Shown in pieces: positions 17,508 to 26,287 of a stretch of 36,177 nucleotides of DNA. The position numbers and the translations under genes are program-made. Location: NCBI GenBank assembly GCA_003171315.1, contig PMYE01000112.1, positions 1 through 36,177 on the forward strand. Reading direction: 5' to 3'. Numbering within the stretch: the first letter of the stretch is position 1; the number at the start of each line of letters is the position of its first letter. A model generated the notes under the pieces. That model was not told the origin of the DNA and did no database searches. It saw only the letters and a list, made by a program, of their open reading frames with translations. The stretch is from Acidobacteriaceae bacterium (GTDB taxonomy: Bacteria; Acidobacteriota; Terriglobia; Terriglobales; Acidobacteriaceae).

Positions 17508-17892
17508 TGTGACCTCGCTAACCGACCAGGGAAGAAACTAATGGAGGATGACAGGCCGCGGCGTCAATGGACAACCAACTTTCGGTGGAGGCGGGACTCC
17601 AACCGCTGACGGGCGCGCAGAGATCGCCGGCCGAAGGGAAACCGTTCTTGCACGGGAAGAGCTGAACGGTCCGACAGCCTACCTGCGACTGCGCCGCGAG
17701 AAACCGGCAAGGGCAGAGCGCGCTTTCAATGCCAATTAAGGAACTAGTGTGGTGAGTCAGAAGTTCATTGAAGAACAACCGCAGATCCTTCGACTCATTT
17801 TGGCGCAAAACGCGCCAAAATTCGCTCAGGATGACAGCTTATTTGTGATGCGAACTTCAGACTCAGGACACCAGCCAGTTTGCAGCTGCGGT
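17508..17892. other. Intergenic region between barrel gene and aminotransferase
   Basis: No gene is seen. On the minus strand TTGACG (17567-17562) is a fair -35 box for the barrel gene, but no matching -10 is obvious. The rest is mostly the palindromic repeat at 17745-17873, just past the 3' end of the aminotransferase gene. Confidence 0.4.
17745..17873. repeat. Dispersed palindromic repeat, copy 3 (complete)
   Basis: An imperfect 129-bp palindrome. The left end TAGTGTGGTGAGTCAGAAGTTC mirrors the right end, which on the other strand reads TGGTGTCCTGAGTCTGAAG and so on. The inner boxes are ATCCTTCGACT and CGCTCAGGATGAC, as in copies 1 and 2. The core hairpin ATTTTGGCGC (17797-17806) / GCGCCAAAAT (17812-17821) is perfect but unrelated in sequence to the core of copy 2. 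It may also stop transcripts leaving the aminotransferase gene. Confidence 0.8.
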
Positions 17893-19005
17893 TCAGGAGG
17901 GCGCCGCACGTAGCGCTTCGGCCACCTGCTCCTGCTGGCCGGCCGTAATCCTGCTGAAGAATGGCAGCGCCAGCGTGCGTCGGGCGATGGATTCAGTGAG
18001 AGCCAGAGACCCCACGGTACGGCCGCCGCAGTCACGCCAAACCGGTTGCAAGTGGATGGGCGCGAAGTAACGGCCGGTGGCGATGCCCCGGCGGGCAAGC
18101 GCGGCGCGCACGCTGTCGCGCTCCACGCCCTCCGGCAGGCGAACCACGTAGACAAACCAACTGAGCTCGCGGTGCGGGAGCTGAAGCGGCGGACGTTCCA
18201 GGCCGGGGATTCCCGCGAGCAGCGCATCGTACCGCTCAGCGGCCCGACGGCGTTCGACGAGCACCTCCTCCATCCGCTGCAACTGCGCGCGGCCGAGTGC
18301 GCAGGCCAGCTCCGAGAGCCTGTAGTTGTAGCCCGGTTCGACCAGGTCAAGCCACCCGGCGCCCGGGTCGCGGCCCTGATTCCTGAGCCGGCGAAGGCGC
18401 ACGGCGAGCGCCGGATCGCGAGCCAGCACCGCACCGCCCTCGCCGGTCGTCATCTGCTTATTGGGGTAGAAGCCGAGCACGGATAGATCGCCAAAGCTGC
18501 CGGCGCGGCGTCCGCGGAAGCGCGCGCCAATGGCTTCGCAAGCGTCTTCGACAAGAGCCAAGCCATGACGCAGAGCGAGACTGCCGAGCGCGTCCATCTC
18601 CGCGGGAACGCCGAAGGTGTGAATGGCCAGGATGGCGCGCGTGCGCGGAGTGATGGCGCATTCTACAGCGGCAGGGTCGAGATTGAGCGTGAGCGAATCG
18701 ATCTCGGCAAGGACCGGCGTGGCGCGCACCTGGAATACCGCGTTCATCACGCCGGCGAAGGCAAAGGAAGGAAGAATCACCTCGCCGCCCTCGCTGACGC
18801 CCAAGGTCAGCAACGCCAGATGCAGAGCAGCCGTGCCGGAGCTGACGGCTACGGCGTGCTCCATGCCGTGATACGCGGCCAGTTCCGACTCGAAGGCCGT
18901 GAGCTCCGGGCCCAGACTGAGGGTCGGCGTACGCAGGACGGAGGCGACGGCCGCGATATCGGTTTCCGTAATGGCCGACGCGGAAAGCGGGATGCGCGCG
19001 GTCAT
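17893..19005 (-). CDS. DegT/DnrJ/EryC1/StrS-family aminotransferase
   Basis: PLP-dependent sugar aminotransferase of 370 residues that would convert a keto-sugar nucleotide to an amino sugar in the cytoplasm. Landmarks are the phosphate-binding SSGTAALHLAL (about 55-65), VILPSFAFAGVMNAV, the cofactor-contacting VEDACEAIGA with Asp154, and the Schiff-base Lys183 in FYPNKQMTTGEGG. The C-terminal domain includes GYNYRLSELACALGRAQL and GRYFAPIHLQP. Its ATG overlaps the stop of the epimerase gene (ATGA), so the two are co-expressed. With a NeuC-type epimerase as partner, a LegC- or PseC-like role in nonulosonic acid or related glycan synthesis is likely. The acid synthase and CMP-transferase are not in this window. 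Confidence 0.92.
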   Translation of the reverse strand: MTARIPLSASAITETDIAAVASVLRTPTLSLGPELTAFESELAAYHGMEHAVAVSSGTAALHLALLTLGVSEGGEVILPSFAFAGVMNAVFQVRATPVLAEIDSLTLNLDPAAVECAITPRTRAILAIHTFGVPAEMDALGSLALRHGLALVEDACEAIGARFRGRRAGSFGDLSVLGFYPNKQMTTGEGGAVLARDPALAVRLRRLRNQGRDPGAGWLDLVEPGYNYRLSELACALGRAQLQRMEEVLVERRRAAERYDALLAGIPGLERPPLQLPHRELSWFVYVVRLPEGVERDSVRAALARRGIATGRYFAPIHLQPVWRDCGGRTVGSLALTESIARRTLALPFFSRITAGQQEQVAEALRAAPS

Positions 19006-20225
19006 GAGCGCTCCCGTTGTGCTTCGGCAACGCCCGTCAGCGGGACTGGCTGCTTGACGAGCAGGCGGTCGAGCGGCACGGAGGCCAGCACGCGGGCGAT
19101 GGTTTCGGCCGCGGCGCCGTCGCCATAGGGATTCACCATTCCGGCGAGATTTTTGCGGAACGCAGGTTGGAGGGCGCGATCGAGCGCGGCGCGAATAGCG
19201 GCAGCTTCGGCGGGAGCGTCAATCACATTCCGCGCCCGCTCGCGGCCTTGTTGCCGAATGCCCACGTTGACGACAGGCAGGGCAAAAGACGCCGCTTCCA
19301 TGATGCCACTGGAGGAGTTGCCTGCGAGCGCGCCGGCCTGGCCGAGCAGGCTCCAATAGGTAACAGCGTCGAGGTTGACGAAGATGTGCGTGTGGGGGCG
19401 CGTCGCGGCCAGAGATCGGGCGCACCCGATGAGCGCGTGGCTGCCGGCGTCGGCGTTGGGGTAAACGAAAACGATTTGGCCCGGCGCCTGGGCGAGCGCG
19501 GCGAAGAAAGCATCGGCCTCGGCGTTGGTGTCGCGCAGGATGGTGACGGGATGCCACGCGGCGATCAGCGTGGGCGGCGCGAGCGGCAGGCCCAGCCGGG
19601 CTTCCAACGCGCCGCGATCGAGCAGAGCGGAGCGGCGCAGATGATCGAGCGAGGGCGCTCCGGCGCGATGCACGCGCCACGGTTCTTCGCCCATGGCGAT
19701 CACGCGCTGCCGCGCTGTTTCCGTGGAGGTGAAGTGGACGTGCGCCAGCTTGGTGAGAGCGTTGCGCACCGCGTCGTCGATGGCGCCCTGGCTGACCTCG
19801 CCGCCTTCGATGTGGGCGACGGGGATACGCAGAGCGAGAGCCGTCGAGGCCGGCGCCAGCATCTCGTAGCGATCGGCGATGAGCAGAAGCAGATCGGGCC
19901 GCCACGCGGTGAGGGCATCGGCCAGGCCCAAAATGGCCAGGCCGATTGTCTTGGCCATACCGGTGTCGGTGTCGGAGTTGAGCAGGCACTCGATGCGCGC
20001 CTGGATGGGAAAGCCGTCGCGCTCGATTTCCTTGAGCGTATTGCCGAACTGGGGGGCGAGATGCGGGCCGAGAGCGAAAACGCCGAGTTCGATTTCAGGG
20101 TAAGTTGCAAGCTCGCGCAAGGGCCAGTAGAGATGGCTGTAGTCGGCGCGCGAGGTGGTGACGACGCCGATTCGGCGGCGCGCGGGAAATCCGCGCCCGT
20201 CTGTTGCATTCAGGGGCTTTTGCAC
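19002..20225 (-). CDS. neuC: UDP-N-acetylglucosamine 2-epimerase, hydrolysing (NeuC/LegG type)
   Basis: Converts a UDP-N-acetyl amino sugar to the free 2-epimer plus UDP, the entry step to sialic or legionaminic acid. Family marks are IGVVTTSRADYSHLYWPLRE at the start, LLLLIADRYEMLAPA, AHIEGGEVSQGAIDDAVRNALTKLAH, TAWHPVT-like AAWHPVTILRD, and GNSSSGIMEAASF. The frame is open to an ATG at 20345, but that codon overlaps the ATG of the divergent gene and the extra 40 residues show no conservation. The GTG at 20225 is chosen, giving about 407 residues. TATACT lies only 6 nt before it (20237-20232), so the message could be leaderless. NeuC versus LegG specificity cannot be decided by eye. Confidence 0.88.
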   Translation of the reverse strand: MQKPLNATDGRGFPARRRIGVVTTSRADYSHLYWPLRELATYPEIELGVFALGPHLAPQFGNTLKEIERDGFPIQARIECLLNSDTDTGMAKTIGLAILGLADALTAWRPDLLLLIADRYEMLAPASTALALRIPVAHIEGGEVSQGAIDDAVRNALTKLAHVHFTSTETARQRVIAMGEEPWRVHRAGAPSLDHLRRSALLDRGALEARLGLPLAPPTLIAAWHPVTILRDTNAEADAFFAALAQAPGQIVFVYPNADAGSHALIGCARSLAATRPHTHIFVNLDAVTYWSLLGQAGALAGNSSSGIMEAASFALPVVNVGIRQQGRERARNVIDAPAEAAAIRAALDRALQPAFRKNLAGMVNPYGDGAAAETIARVLASVPLDRLLVKQPVPLTGVAEAQRERS

Positions 20226-20343
20226 AGGAGAAGTATAAATTGCGGTTGCGCCGGAACTGTCTTTGCATACCGTAGCCACTCTGCCATTTGGCGCCTTGCT
20301 CGCGTAAACTGGAGAGTCCCGCGACGGGGGGAGAGTTGCATTC
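20226..20343. promoter_or_regulatory. Divergent promoter region
   Basis: This short region separates the minus-strand epimerase from the plus-strand TPR gene. On the minus strand TATACT (20237-20232) is a good -10 box. On the plus strand GGGGAGAG at about 20328-20335 is a strong ribosome-binding site for the ATG at 20344. Plus-strand promoter boxes are not clear. Confidence 0.4.
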
Positions 20344-23300
20344 ATGAATTTGAAAGCGATGCGAGGAGTTGGTTACTGGGCGCTGGCGTTCCTGGCGGCG
20401 GCGCCGTTGCTTTGCAGGGCGCAGAATCGCTACGACGTGGAGGCGATCCGCCTGAACAATCGCGGCGTGGCGCTGATGGGTCAGCAGCTTACCGAGCGCG
20501 CCGCGGGGAGTTTTGCCGAAGCCTTCAAGAAAGATCCAAAGCTGGCCCAGGCCGCCATCAACGAAGGTATTGCGCTGCTGACGCTGCAAAAGCTGGACGA
20601 AGCCAAGATAGCGCTCAAGCAGGCCATTGCCATCGACCCGACCAGCGCGCAGGCGTGGTACAACCTGGGACTGGCGCAACATGCGGGCAACGATCTGACC
20701 GGCGCGCTGGCCAGCTTTCAGCAGGCGGTGAAGCTCGATCCCGTGGACGCGGACTCATGGTATTTCGAAGGCGCCTGCTACCAGGACATGAAGCAGTTCG
20801 ACAAGGCCGCAACGGCCTTTGAGAAGACGCTCACGATCAATCCGTTGCACGTGTCGGCAGAGTTCGCCCTGGCGCGGTCGCTGCAGCGCATGGGCCGCAC
20901 CGCGGAGGCGAGGGAGCACTTTGCGCATTTCCAGCATTTGGCAAACGCGAAGATTTCCTCGCCGCTGGGTCTGTCTTACGGCGAGCAGGGGCACTATTCG
21001 ACGGCAACCGCGATTGAAGAGCCGGAGAGCATCCAACACACGATGATTCCGGTGCGGCTTGTGACGCAGCCGATTGCCGCGCCCGGCCCTGGAGGCGCTT
21101 CGTCATGGAAGACCACCGGCGGGGCCTGCATGATGGATGTGACCGGCACGGGGCAGATGGATCTGGTGCTGATGCAATCGGGCGCTCAGGCCATTCGCGT
21201 ACTGCACAATCGGGGCGGCGGGAACTTTGCAGAGGTTGATGCGGCGGCGGCAGGGCTGAAAGCAAGCGGCCACGGCGTGGCGTGCGCCGTTGGCGATTAC
21301 GACAGCGACGGGTTGAACGACCTGGCTGTGGCTCTGGACGACCGCGTGCTGTTGTTTCACAACCTCGGCCACGGGCAATTCAAGGATGTGACGGCGGGAT
21401 CCTGCCTTGCGCCGCGCAACCGGCCCACGGGCATTACGTTCGTGGATTATGACCACGACGGCGATCTGGACCTGCTCTTGACTGGCGCGCCGGCGGCTCG
21501 GGGCGGCGAGTCGAACGTGCTGTGGCGCAACAACGGCAACGGAACCTTTACCGAGCAAACCGAGCAGACGGGATTGGGTGGGAGCGGCAAGACGGCGGCA
21601 GTGATTCTGACCGATTTCAATAACGATCGCGCCGTGGATCTGGCGGTGACCGGCGACGGGCCTTCGCCGCTGATTTACGTGAATCCACGCGAGGGCAAGT
21701 ATCCTACGCAGCCGTTGTATGAAGGCGCGAAGCTGCCGCCCACGGTGGGCATCGCGGTGCTCGACTACAACAAGGACGGCTGGATGGACATCGCGGTGAC
21801 GCACGCCGGCGCGCCGGGGCTTACATTGTGGCGAAACGTCGAGGCGCCCGATCGCATCGGCCGGCGCTTTGAGCGTGTCGCGTTGCCGGTGCATGGGGTT
21901 GTGCGCGGGTGGGGCCTGACGCCCGTGGACATCGACAACGACGGCTGGGTCGATCTGGCGGCGATCGTGGAGACAAAGGCGGGCCCAAGCGTACGTGTCT
22001 TCCGCAACAAGGGCGACGGCGGCTTTGAGGACGTGAGCCACGCGCTGGGCCTGGACGACATTCGCCTCACTGCGCCGCGAGGGCTGATTGCGGCGGAAGT
22101 ATATGGCGACGGCGCGCCGGACCTGATCGTCACCCAGGAGAATGCTCCGCCGGTGCTGCTGCGCAACGTGGGCGCGAACAAAAATCACTTCGTGCGCCTC
22201 GACCTAAGCGGTCTGGCGGACAACAAAACCGGGCTGGGCGTGAAGGTGGAGGTGTTTGCGAACGGACTCTGGCAGAAGTGGGAGCTGGCGGGCGCATCCG
22301 GTTACCAGACGCAGGCTGCGCCGCAGATTCTTGTGGGTCTTGGCGACGCGCCGGGCATTGACGTGCTGCGCATGTTGTGGCCCACGGGAGTGATGCAGGA
22401 CGAGATCAATTTGCCTCAGCAACGGGTGATCGAGATGAAGGAAGTGGACCGGCGCGGCAGCTCGTGCCCGGTGCTGTTCGTGTGGGATGGGCATCACTAC
22501 AAATTCGTAACCGACGTGATTGGCGCGGCCGTGGTGGGGCACTGGTTTACGCCCACGCGGCGCAATACGCCGAATCCCGGCGAGTGGGTGAAGATCGACG
22601 GCGCGAATGTGGCGCTGGCGGACGGCAAGATCAGCGCGCGCTTTATGGAGCCGATGGAGGAAGTGAATTACATCGACCAGTTGCGGATGGTTGCGGTCGA
22701 TCATCCCGAGGGCGTGGAGGTGAATCCCGACGAGCGGTTCCTCGACAATCCGCCATTTGCCTCGGGCCGCGTGGTGGCGAGCACGGACACGCGCTTGCCC
22801 CAGGGGGCGTGGGACGGCGAAGGGCGCGACGTGCTCAATCGGCTGAGCCGGCGCGATCACGTATTTGCGAGCGGATTCAAGGTGTTGCCCTACGACGGGT
22901 TTGCGAATCTGCACGCGCTCACGCTCGATCTGGGTGAGATCAAGGCAAACGCTCCGCTGCGGCTGCTGATGACCGGCTACGTGAACTACTTCAGCGCGAC
23001 CTCGCTTTATGCGGCGTGGCAAGCGGGGTTGAAGGAGATTCCGCCATACGTGGAGGCGGAGTTGCCCGACGGTACGTGGCGGCGGATCGCCGGCGATGCG
23101 GGATTTCCTGCCGGGCTGGAGCGGACGATCGTTGTGGACCTGACGGGCAAGCTGCCCGCGGGCACGCGGCGCATCCGGCTGATGACGAACCTGCAGATTT
23201 ACTGGGACCAGGTGCTGATCGACCAGAGCACAGACGCGGAGGCGCGGACGACGGAAGTTCCACTGGACAGCGCGACGTTGCACTTCCGGGGTTACCCGAA

Positions 23301-23805
23301 GCAGATCGAGGGCGCCAGTCCCGACGACCTGAACTACGACTACAATCTGGTAAGCCTGACCGGGCCGTTCCTGCGTGAGCGCGGCAACTACACGCACATG
23401 GGCGACGTAACTCCACTCGTCAAAAGCATTGACGACCGGTTTGTGGTCTTCGGCAGCGGCGAGGAGGTTGCGGCGGAGTTCGATGCGGCCGCTCTGCCCG
23501 CTCTGCCCGCGCATTGGAAGCGCGATTACTTTTTCTATGCCAACGGATTCGTGAAAGACATGGATTGGTGGGATGCGTCGCCATACACCGTGGCGCAACT
23601 GCCGTTTCATGGCATGAGCGAGTATCCCTATCCGGCGAGCGAGAAACCGGCTGACGATGCGAGCCGGCTCGACTACGAGTTGAACTGGAACGACCGGTTC
23701 GACTCGGGCGCACCGGTGCGGTCTTACCGGTTCCAATATCAGTACTTGCCGTCCGCGCCGCGGGAGGATCGGGCGCCGCAATCGTCACCGGGAACGCAGC
23801 CGTGA
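20344..23805 (+). CDS. Exported TPR + FG-GAP + ASPIC/UnbV protein with novel C-terminal region
   Basis: 1153-residue exported protein. After a signal peptide (cleavage near CRAQN, residues 24-28) come four to five TPRs (about 30-195; AQAWYNLGLAQHAGNDLTGA is typical). Seven FG-GAP/VCBS blades follow (about 255-610) with calcium-loop motifs such as DYDSDGLNDLAV, DYDHDGDLDLLL, DYNKDGWMDIAV and DIDNDGWVDLAA. An ASPIC/UnbV-like domain (about 613-700) has GLGVKVEVFANGLWQKWELAGASGYQTQ-type sequence. Residues about 705-1140 form a large region I do not recognise, opening SSCPVLFVWDGHHYKFVTDV and rich in Trp, Tyr and Asp. The order suggests a periplasmic or surface binding protein. The stop overlaps the amidase start (GTGA), so the two are coupled. 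Confidence 0.88.
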   Translation: MNLKAMRGVGYWALAFLAAAPLLCRAQNRYDVEAIRLNNRGVALMGQQLTERAAGSFAEAFKKDPKLAQAAINEGIALLTLQKLDEAKIALKQAIAIDPTSAQAWYNLGLAQHAGNDLTGALASFQQAVKLDPVDADSWYFEGACYQDMKQFDKAATAFEKTLTINPLHVSAEFALARSLQRMGRTAEAREHFAHFQHLANAKISSPLGLSYGEQGHYSTATAIEEPESIQHTMIPVRLVTQPIAAPGPGGASSWKTTGGACMMDVTGTGQMDLVLMQSGAQAIRVLHNRGGGNFAEVDAAAAGLKASGHGVACAVGDYDSDGLNDLAVALDDRVLLFHNLGHGQFKDVTAGSCLAPRNRPTGITFVDYDHDGDLDLLLTGAPAARGGESNVLWRNNGNGTFTEQTEQTGLGGSGKTAAVILTDFNNDRAVDLAVTGDGPSPLIYVNPREGKYPTQPLYEGAKLPPTVGIAVLDYNKDGWMDIAVTHAGAPGLTLWRNVEAPDRIGRRFERVALPVHGVVRGWGLTPVDIDNDGWVDLAAIVETKAGPSVRVFRNKGDGGFEDVSHALGLDDIRLTAPRGLIAAEVYGDGAPDLIVTQENAPPVLLRNVGANKNHFVRLDLSGLADNKTGLGVKVEVFANGLWQKWELAGASGYQTQAAPQILVGLGDAPGIDVLRMLWPTGVMQDEINLPQQRVIEMKEVDRRGSSCPVLFVWDGHHYKFVTDVIGAAVVGHWFTPTRRNTPNPGEWVKIDGANVALADGKISARFMEPMEEVNYIDQLRMVAVDHPEGVEVNPDERFLDNPPFASGRVVASTDTRLPQGAWDGEGRDVLNRLSRRDHVFASGFKVLPYDGFANLHALTLDLGEIKANAPLRLLMTGYVNYFSATSLYAAWQAGLKEIPPYVEAELPDGTWRRIAGDAGFPAGLERTIVVDLTGKLPAGTRRIRLMTNLQIYWDQVLIDQSTDAEARTTEVPLDSATLHFRGYPKQIEGASPDDLNYDYNLVSLTGPFLRERGNYTHMGDVTPLVKSIDDRFVVFGSGEEVAAEFDAAALPALPAHWKRDYFFYANGFVKDMDWWDASPYTVAQLPFHGMSEYPYPASEKPADDASRLDYELNWNDRFDSGAPVRSYRFQYQYLPSAPREDRAPQSSPGTQP

Positions 23806-25211
23806 ACGATGTTGTGCTGGCCCCGGCGGCGAGACTGCTTGAGCTGGCGCGCACGGGCCAGCTCTCTGTAACGGAGTTGGCCGAGGCGCACATCCGGCAG
23901 ATCGAGCGGCTGAATCCGGAACTCAACGCGTTCGCCGACTTCGACGCGGAGCGCGTGCGCGCGCAGGCGCGGCGGCTCGATGCGATGCGCGAACCGCGCG
24001 GCCCGTTGCATGGCCTTCCGGTTACCGTCAAGTCTTCGATTGCCACCGCGGGTTACCGCTGCGAGATGGGGAGCCTGCTGCACAAGGGCGAGACTGCGAA
24101 TGAAGATGCCGTTGTGGTGGCGCGGCTTCGCGCGGCGGGAGCGTTGATCCTGGGCACGACCAACTGCCCGGAGTTCCTGATGGCGTATGAGACCGCGAAC
24201 CGGCTTTACGGGCGCACGCGGAACCCGTGGGACCTTGAGCGCTCGCCTGGCGGATCGAGCGGCGGCGAGTCGGCGGCGATTGCGGCGGGGATGTCCGCGG
24301 CGGGATTGGGCAGCGATAGCGGCGGATCGGTGCGGGTGCCCGCACACTTCACGGGAATCTGCTCGCTCAAACCGACTCCCGGCCGGATTCCGGGACGAGG
24401 CCATCTGCCACCCTGCGTGGGGCCGTTCGCAATTCTGGGCGCCATCGGGCCCATGGCGCGCACCATGGGCGACGTTGCCTTGCTGTTCCGCGCTCTCAGC
24501 GGCCAGGATCCGCTCGATCCGGTCAGTCCGCCTGTGGCGCTGAGAAATCCGGGGCCGGATGAGTTGCGCGCGAGGGCGATCGGGTATTTTGAGGACGATG
24601 GTCTGGTTCCCGTGACGCACGAGACGCGCGCCGCAGTGAACGATGCCGCGCAAGCACTGCGCGAGGCGGGGTTTCGCGTCGAGCCGTTCCGGCCGCGCAC
24701 GCTGGAGCGGTTGAGGAAGTTGTGGTGGACGTTTTTTGTGCAATGCGGGGCCATGTTCTACGAGCCGGAGATTCGCGGCAAACAGGAACGGCTGAGCCCC
24801 ATCTTCAAAGAGTTTCTTTCGATTGCGGAGGCCTCCGGGCCAATCAACGCGACGGATCTGCTGAACGCGTGGGCCGAGCTGGACGTACTGCGCGCAAGAA
24901 CGCTCGAGGAAATGAGAGAATTTTCCGTGTTGCTCTGCCCGGCGGCGGCAATTCCCGCATTCCGCCACGACGAGCGCACATGGACAATCGACGGCGCATC
25001 CGTGAATTACCTCGACGCCGTCCGCTACACGCAATGGTTCAACGCGCTCGCTTGCCCGGCGGCTGTGGTTCCCGTAGGCCGGTCGTCCGAGGGGTTGCCG
25101 ATTGGCGTGCAGATTGCCGCGCGGCCCTTCGAGGATGAGATCGCGTTGGGCATCGCGGCCGTTGTGGACGCGGCGTTTGGCTATCGCCCGCCACCAATGG
25201 CGCTGGCGTGA
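23802..25211 (+). CDS. Amidase-signature family hydrolase
   Basis: Ser-cisSer-Lys amide hydrolase of 469 residues. The full catalytic set is visible: Lys77 in LPVTVKSSI, the paired serines 152/153 in SPGGSSGGESAA, and nucleophile Ser176 in GSDSGGSVRVPA. There is no signal peptide, so it is cytoplasmic. It lacks the companion subunits of GatCAB and the context is not tRNA-linked, so a small-molecule amidase is more likely than GatA. The GTG start overlaps the preceding stop, which ties its expression to the exported TPR/FG-GAP protein. That pairing is unexpected for a housekeeping amidase. The substrate cannot be named from sequence. Confidence 0.92.
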   Translation: MNDVVLAPAARLLELARTGQLSVTELAEAHIRQIERLNPELNAFADFDAERVRAQARRLDAMREPRGPLHGLPVTVKSSIATAGYRCEMGSLLHKGETANEDAVVVARLRAAGALILGTTNCPEFLMAYETANRLYGRTRNPWDLERSPGGSSGGESAAIAAGMSAAGLGSDSGGSVRVPAHFTGICSLKPTPGRIPGRGHLPPCVGPFAILGAIGPMARTMGDVALLFRALSGQDPLDPVSPPVALRNPGPDELRARAIGYFEDDGLVPVTHETRAAVNDAAQALREAGFRVEPFRPRTLERLRKLWWTFFVQCGAMFYEPEIRGKQERLSPIFKEFLSIAEASGPINATDLLNAWAELDVLRARTLEEMREFSVLLCPAAAIPAFRHDERTWTIDGASVNYLDAVRYTQWFNALACPAAVVPVGRSSEGLPIGVQIAARPFEDEIALGIAAVVDAAFGYRPPPMALA

Positions 25212-25384
25212 ACCGCTCCCGGGTCAATTTTCCCATTCTAAGCAATGGTTTGCGGGGTGTTCAGGACCTCTCCGTCACCGCTTCTCGCGCTTCTATAGAT
25301 CAACCTTTCGATGGAGGCCATTTTTCTATGACAGCGGTACACTGACGTTTCCCCGAGAACTGGAGGCCGGATGGAGCGCTCAGG
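25212..25384 (+). promoter_or_regulatory. Gap between amidase and DAHP synthase genes
   Basis: No gene is seen. TATAGA (25294-25299) and TACACT (25338-25343) are weak -10 candidates without good -35 boxes. GGAGG (25362-25366) is a strong Shine-Dalgarno-like sequence but lies 18 nt from the GTG used by the next gene. It better fits the out-of-frame ATG at 25371, which opens a frame of about 22 codons. Confidence 0.3.
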
Positions 25385-26287
25385 GTGCGTGAAAGCTGGC
25401 AGGAAAGGTTCGCCGAGACCCCCGATGTTTTGCTAGACGCGCGGCGCCAGCGGACGATTGTGCCGGTGCTAGGTTTTGCTGTCGGCGGCGATGAGTTCGT
25501 CACCATGGCTGGGCCGTGCTCGGTGGAAACCGAGTCCCAGATCATGGCCACTGCCAAGCACGTGCGCAGGATGGGCGCGCGCGTTCTGCGCGGCGGCGCG
25601 TTCAAGCCGCGCAGCTCTCCCTATGCGTTTCAAGGCCTGGGCCTGGAGGGTCTGAAACTGCTCGCCGCGGCGCGCGAACAAACCGGCCTGGCCATCGTCA
25701 CCGAGGTGATGTCGGAGTGCGACGTTCCGCTGGTCGCCGAGTATGCCGATATTTTGCAGATCGGCTCGCGCAGCATGGAAAACTACACGCTGCTGGAAGC
25801 GGCAGCGCGTTCCGGACGGCCGATTCTGCTGAAGCGCGGCATGATGGCCACCATCGCCGATTTTCTGCGCTCGGCGCAGGTGATCCTGGACAACGGCAAC
25901 CCCAACCTCATTCTGTGCGAGCGCGGCATCCGCACGTTTGAAACGGCCATGCGCAACACCTTCGATGCCGCAGGCATTGCCCTGCTGAAACAGATCGCGC
26001 ACCTGCCTGTGATCGCCGATCCGAGCCACGCAGCCGGGCATCACGATCTGGTTCCCGCGCTAGCGCGCATCGGCATCGCCGCCGGCGCAGACGGCCTGCT
26101 GGTGGAGGTGCATCCCAATCCCGACAAGGCATGGAGTGACGGCGAGCAGTCGCTGGACTTTGCGGAGTTTGATGCCATGATGGCCGCGCTCGAGCCCTGG
26201 ATCGCACTGCGCGGAATGACGCTGCACGAAGAGATGCTGGGACAGCGTGAACTTGCCGGCCTCCGTACCCTGGAGGCGGTGGGATGA
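25385..26287 (+). CDS. aroF: DAHP synthase (type I beta), without regulatory domain
   Basis: 3-Deoxy-D-arabino-heptulosonate 7-phosphate synthase joins phosphoenolpyruvate and erythrose 4-phosphate, the first step of the shikimate pathway. Landmarks are the metal ligand Cys45 in [68 protein letters not shown] and [20 protein letters not shown]. All catalytic and metal residues appear intact. Only about 38 residues precede the barrel, so the ferredoxin-like or chorismate-mutase-like N-terminal regulatory domains of type I beta relatives are absent. The enzyme is probably insensitive to feedback. The GTG at 25385 is the only start in an open stretch that begins at 25346. The stop overlaps the next gene (ATGA), linking it to a string of exported heme and propeller proteins. 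Confidence 0.95.
   Translation: MRESWQERFAETPDVLLDARRQRTIVPVLGFAVGGDEFVTMAGPCSVETESQIMATAKHVRRMGARVLRGGAFKPRSSPYAFQGLGLEGLKLLAAAREQTGLAIVTEVMSECDVPLVAEYADILQIGSRSMENYTLLEAAARSGRPILLKRGMMATIADFLRSAQVILDNGNPNLILCERGIRTFETAMRNTFDAAGIALLKQIAHLPVIADPSHAAGHHDLVPALARIGIAAGADGLLVEVHPNPDKAWSDGEQSLDFAEFDAMMAALEPWIALRGMTLHEEMLGQRELAGLRTLEAVG

Noticed and set aside
19017-20822. 601-codon plus-strand open frame opposite the epimerase
   Set aside because: Antisense to a clear NeuC-type protein and running out of frame into the TPR gene; no recognisable domain.
23802-25211. GatA subunit of the tRNA amidotransferase
   Set aside because: No gatB/gatC nearby and the coupling is to an exported propeller protein; the general amidase assignment is safer.
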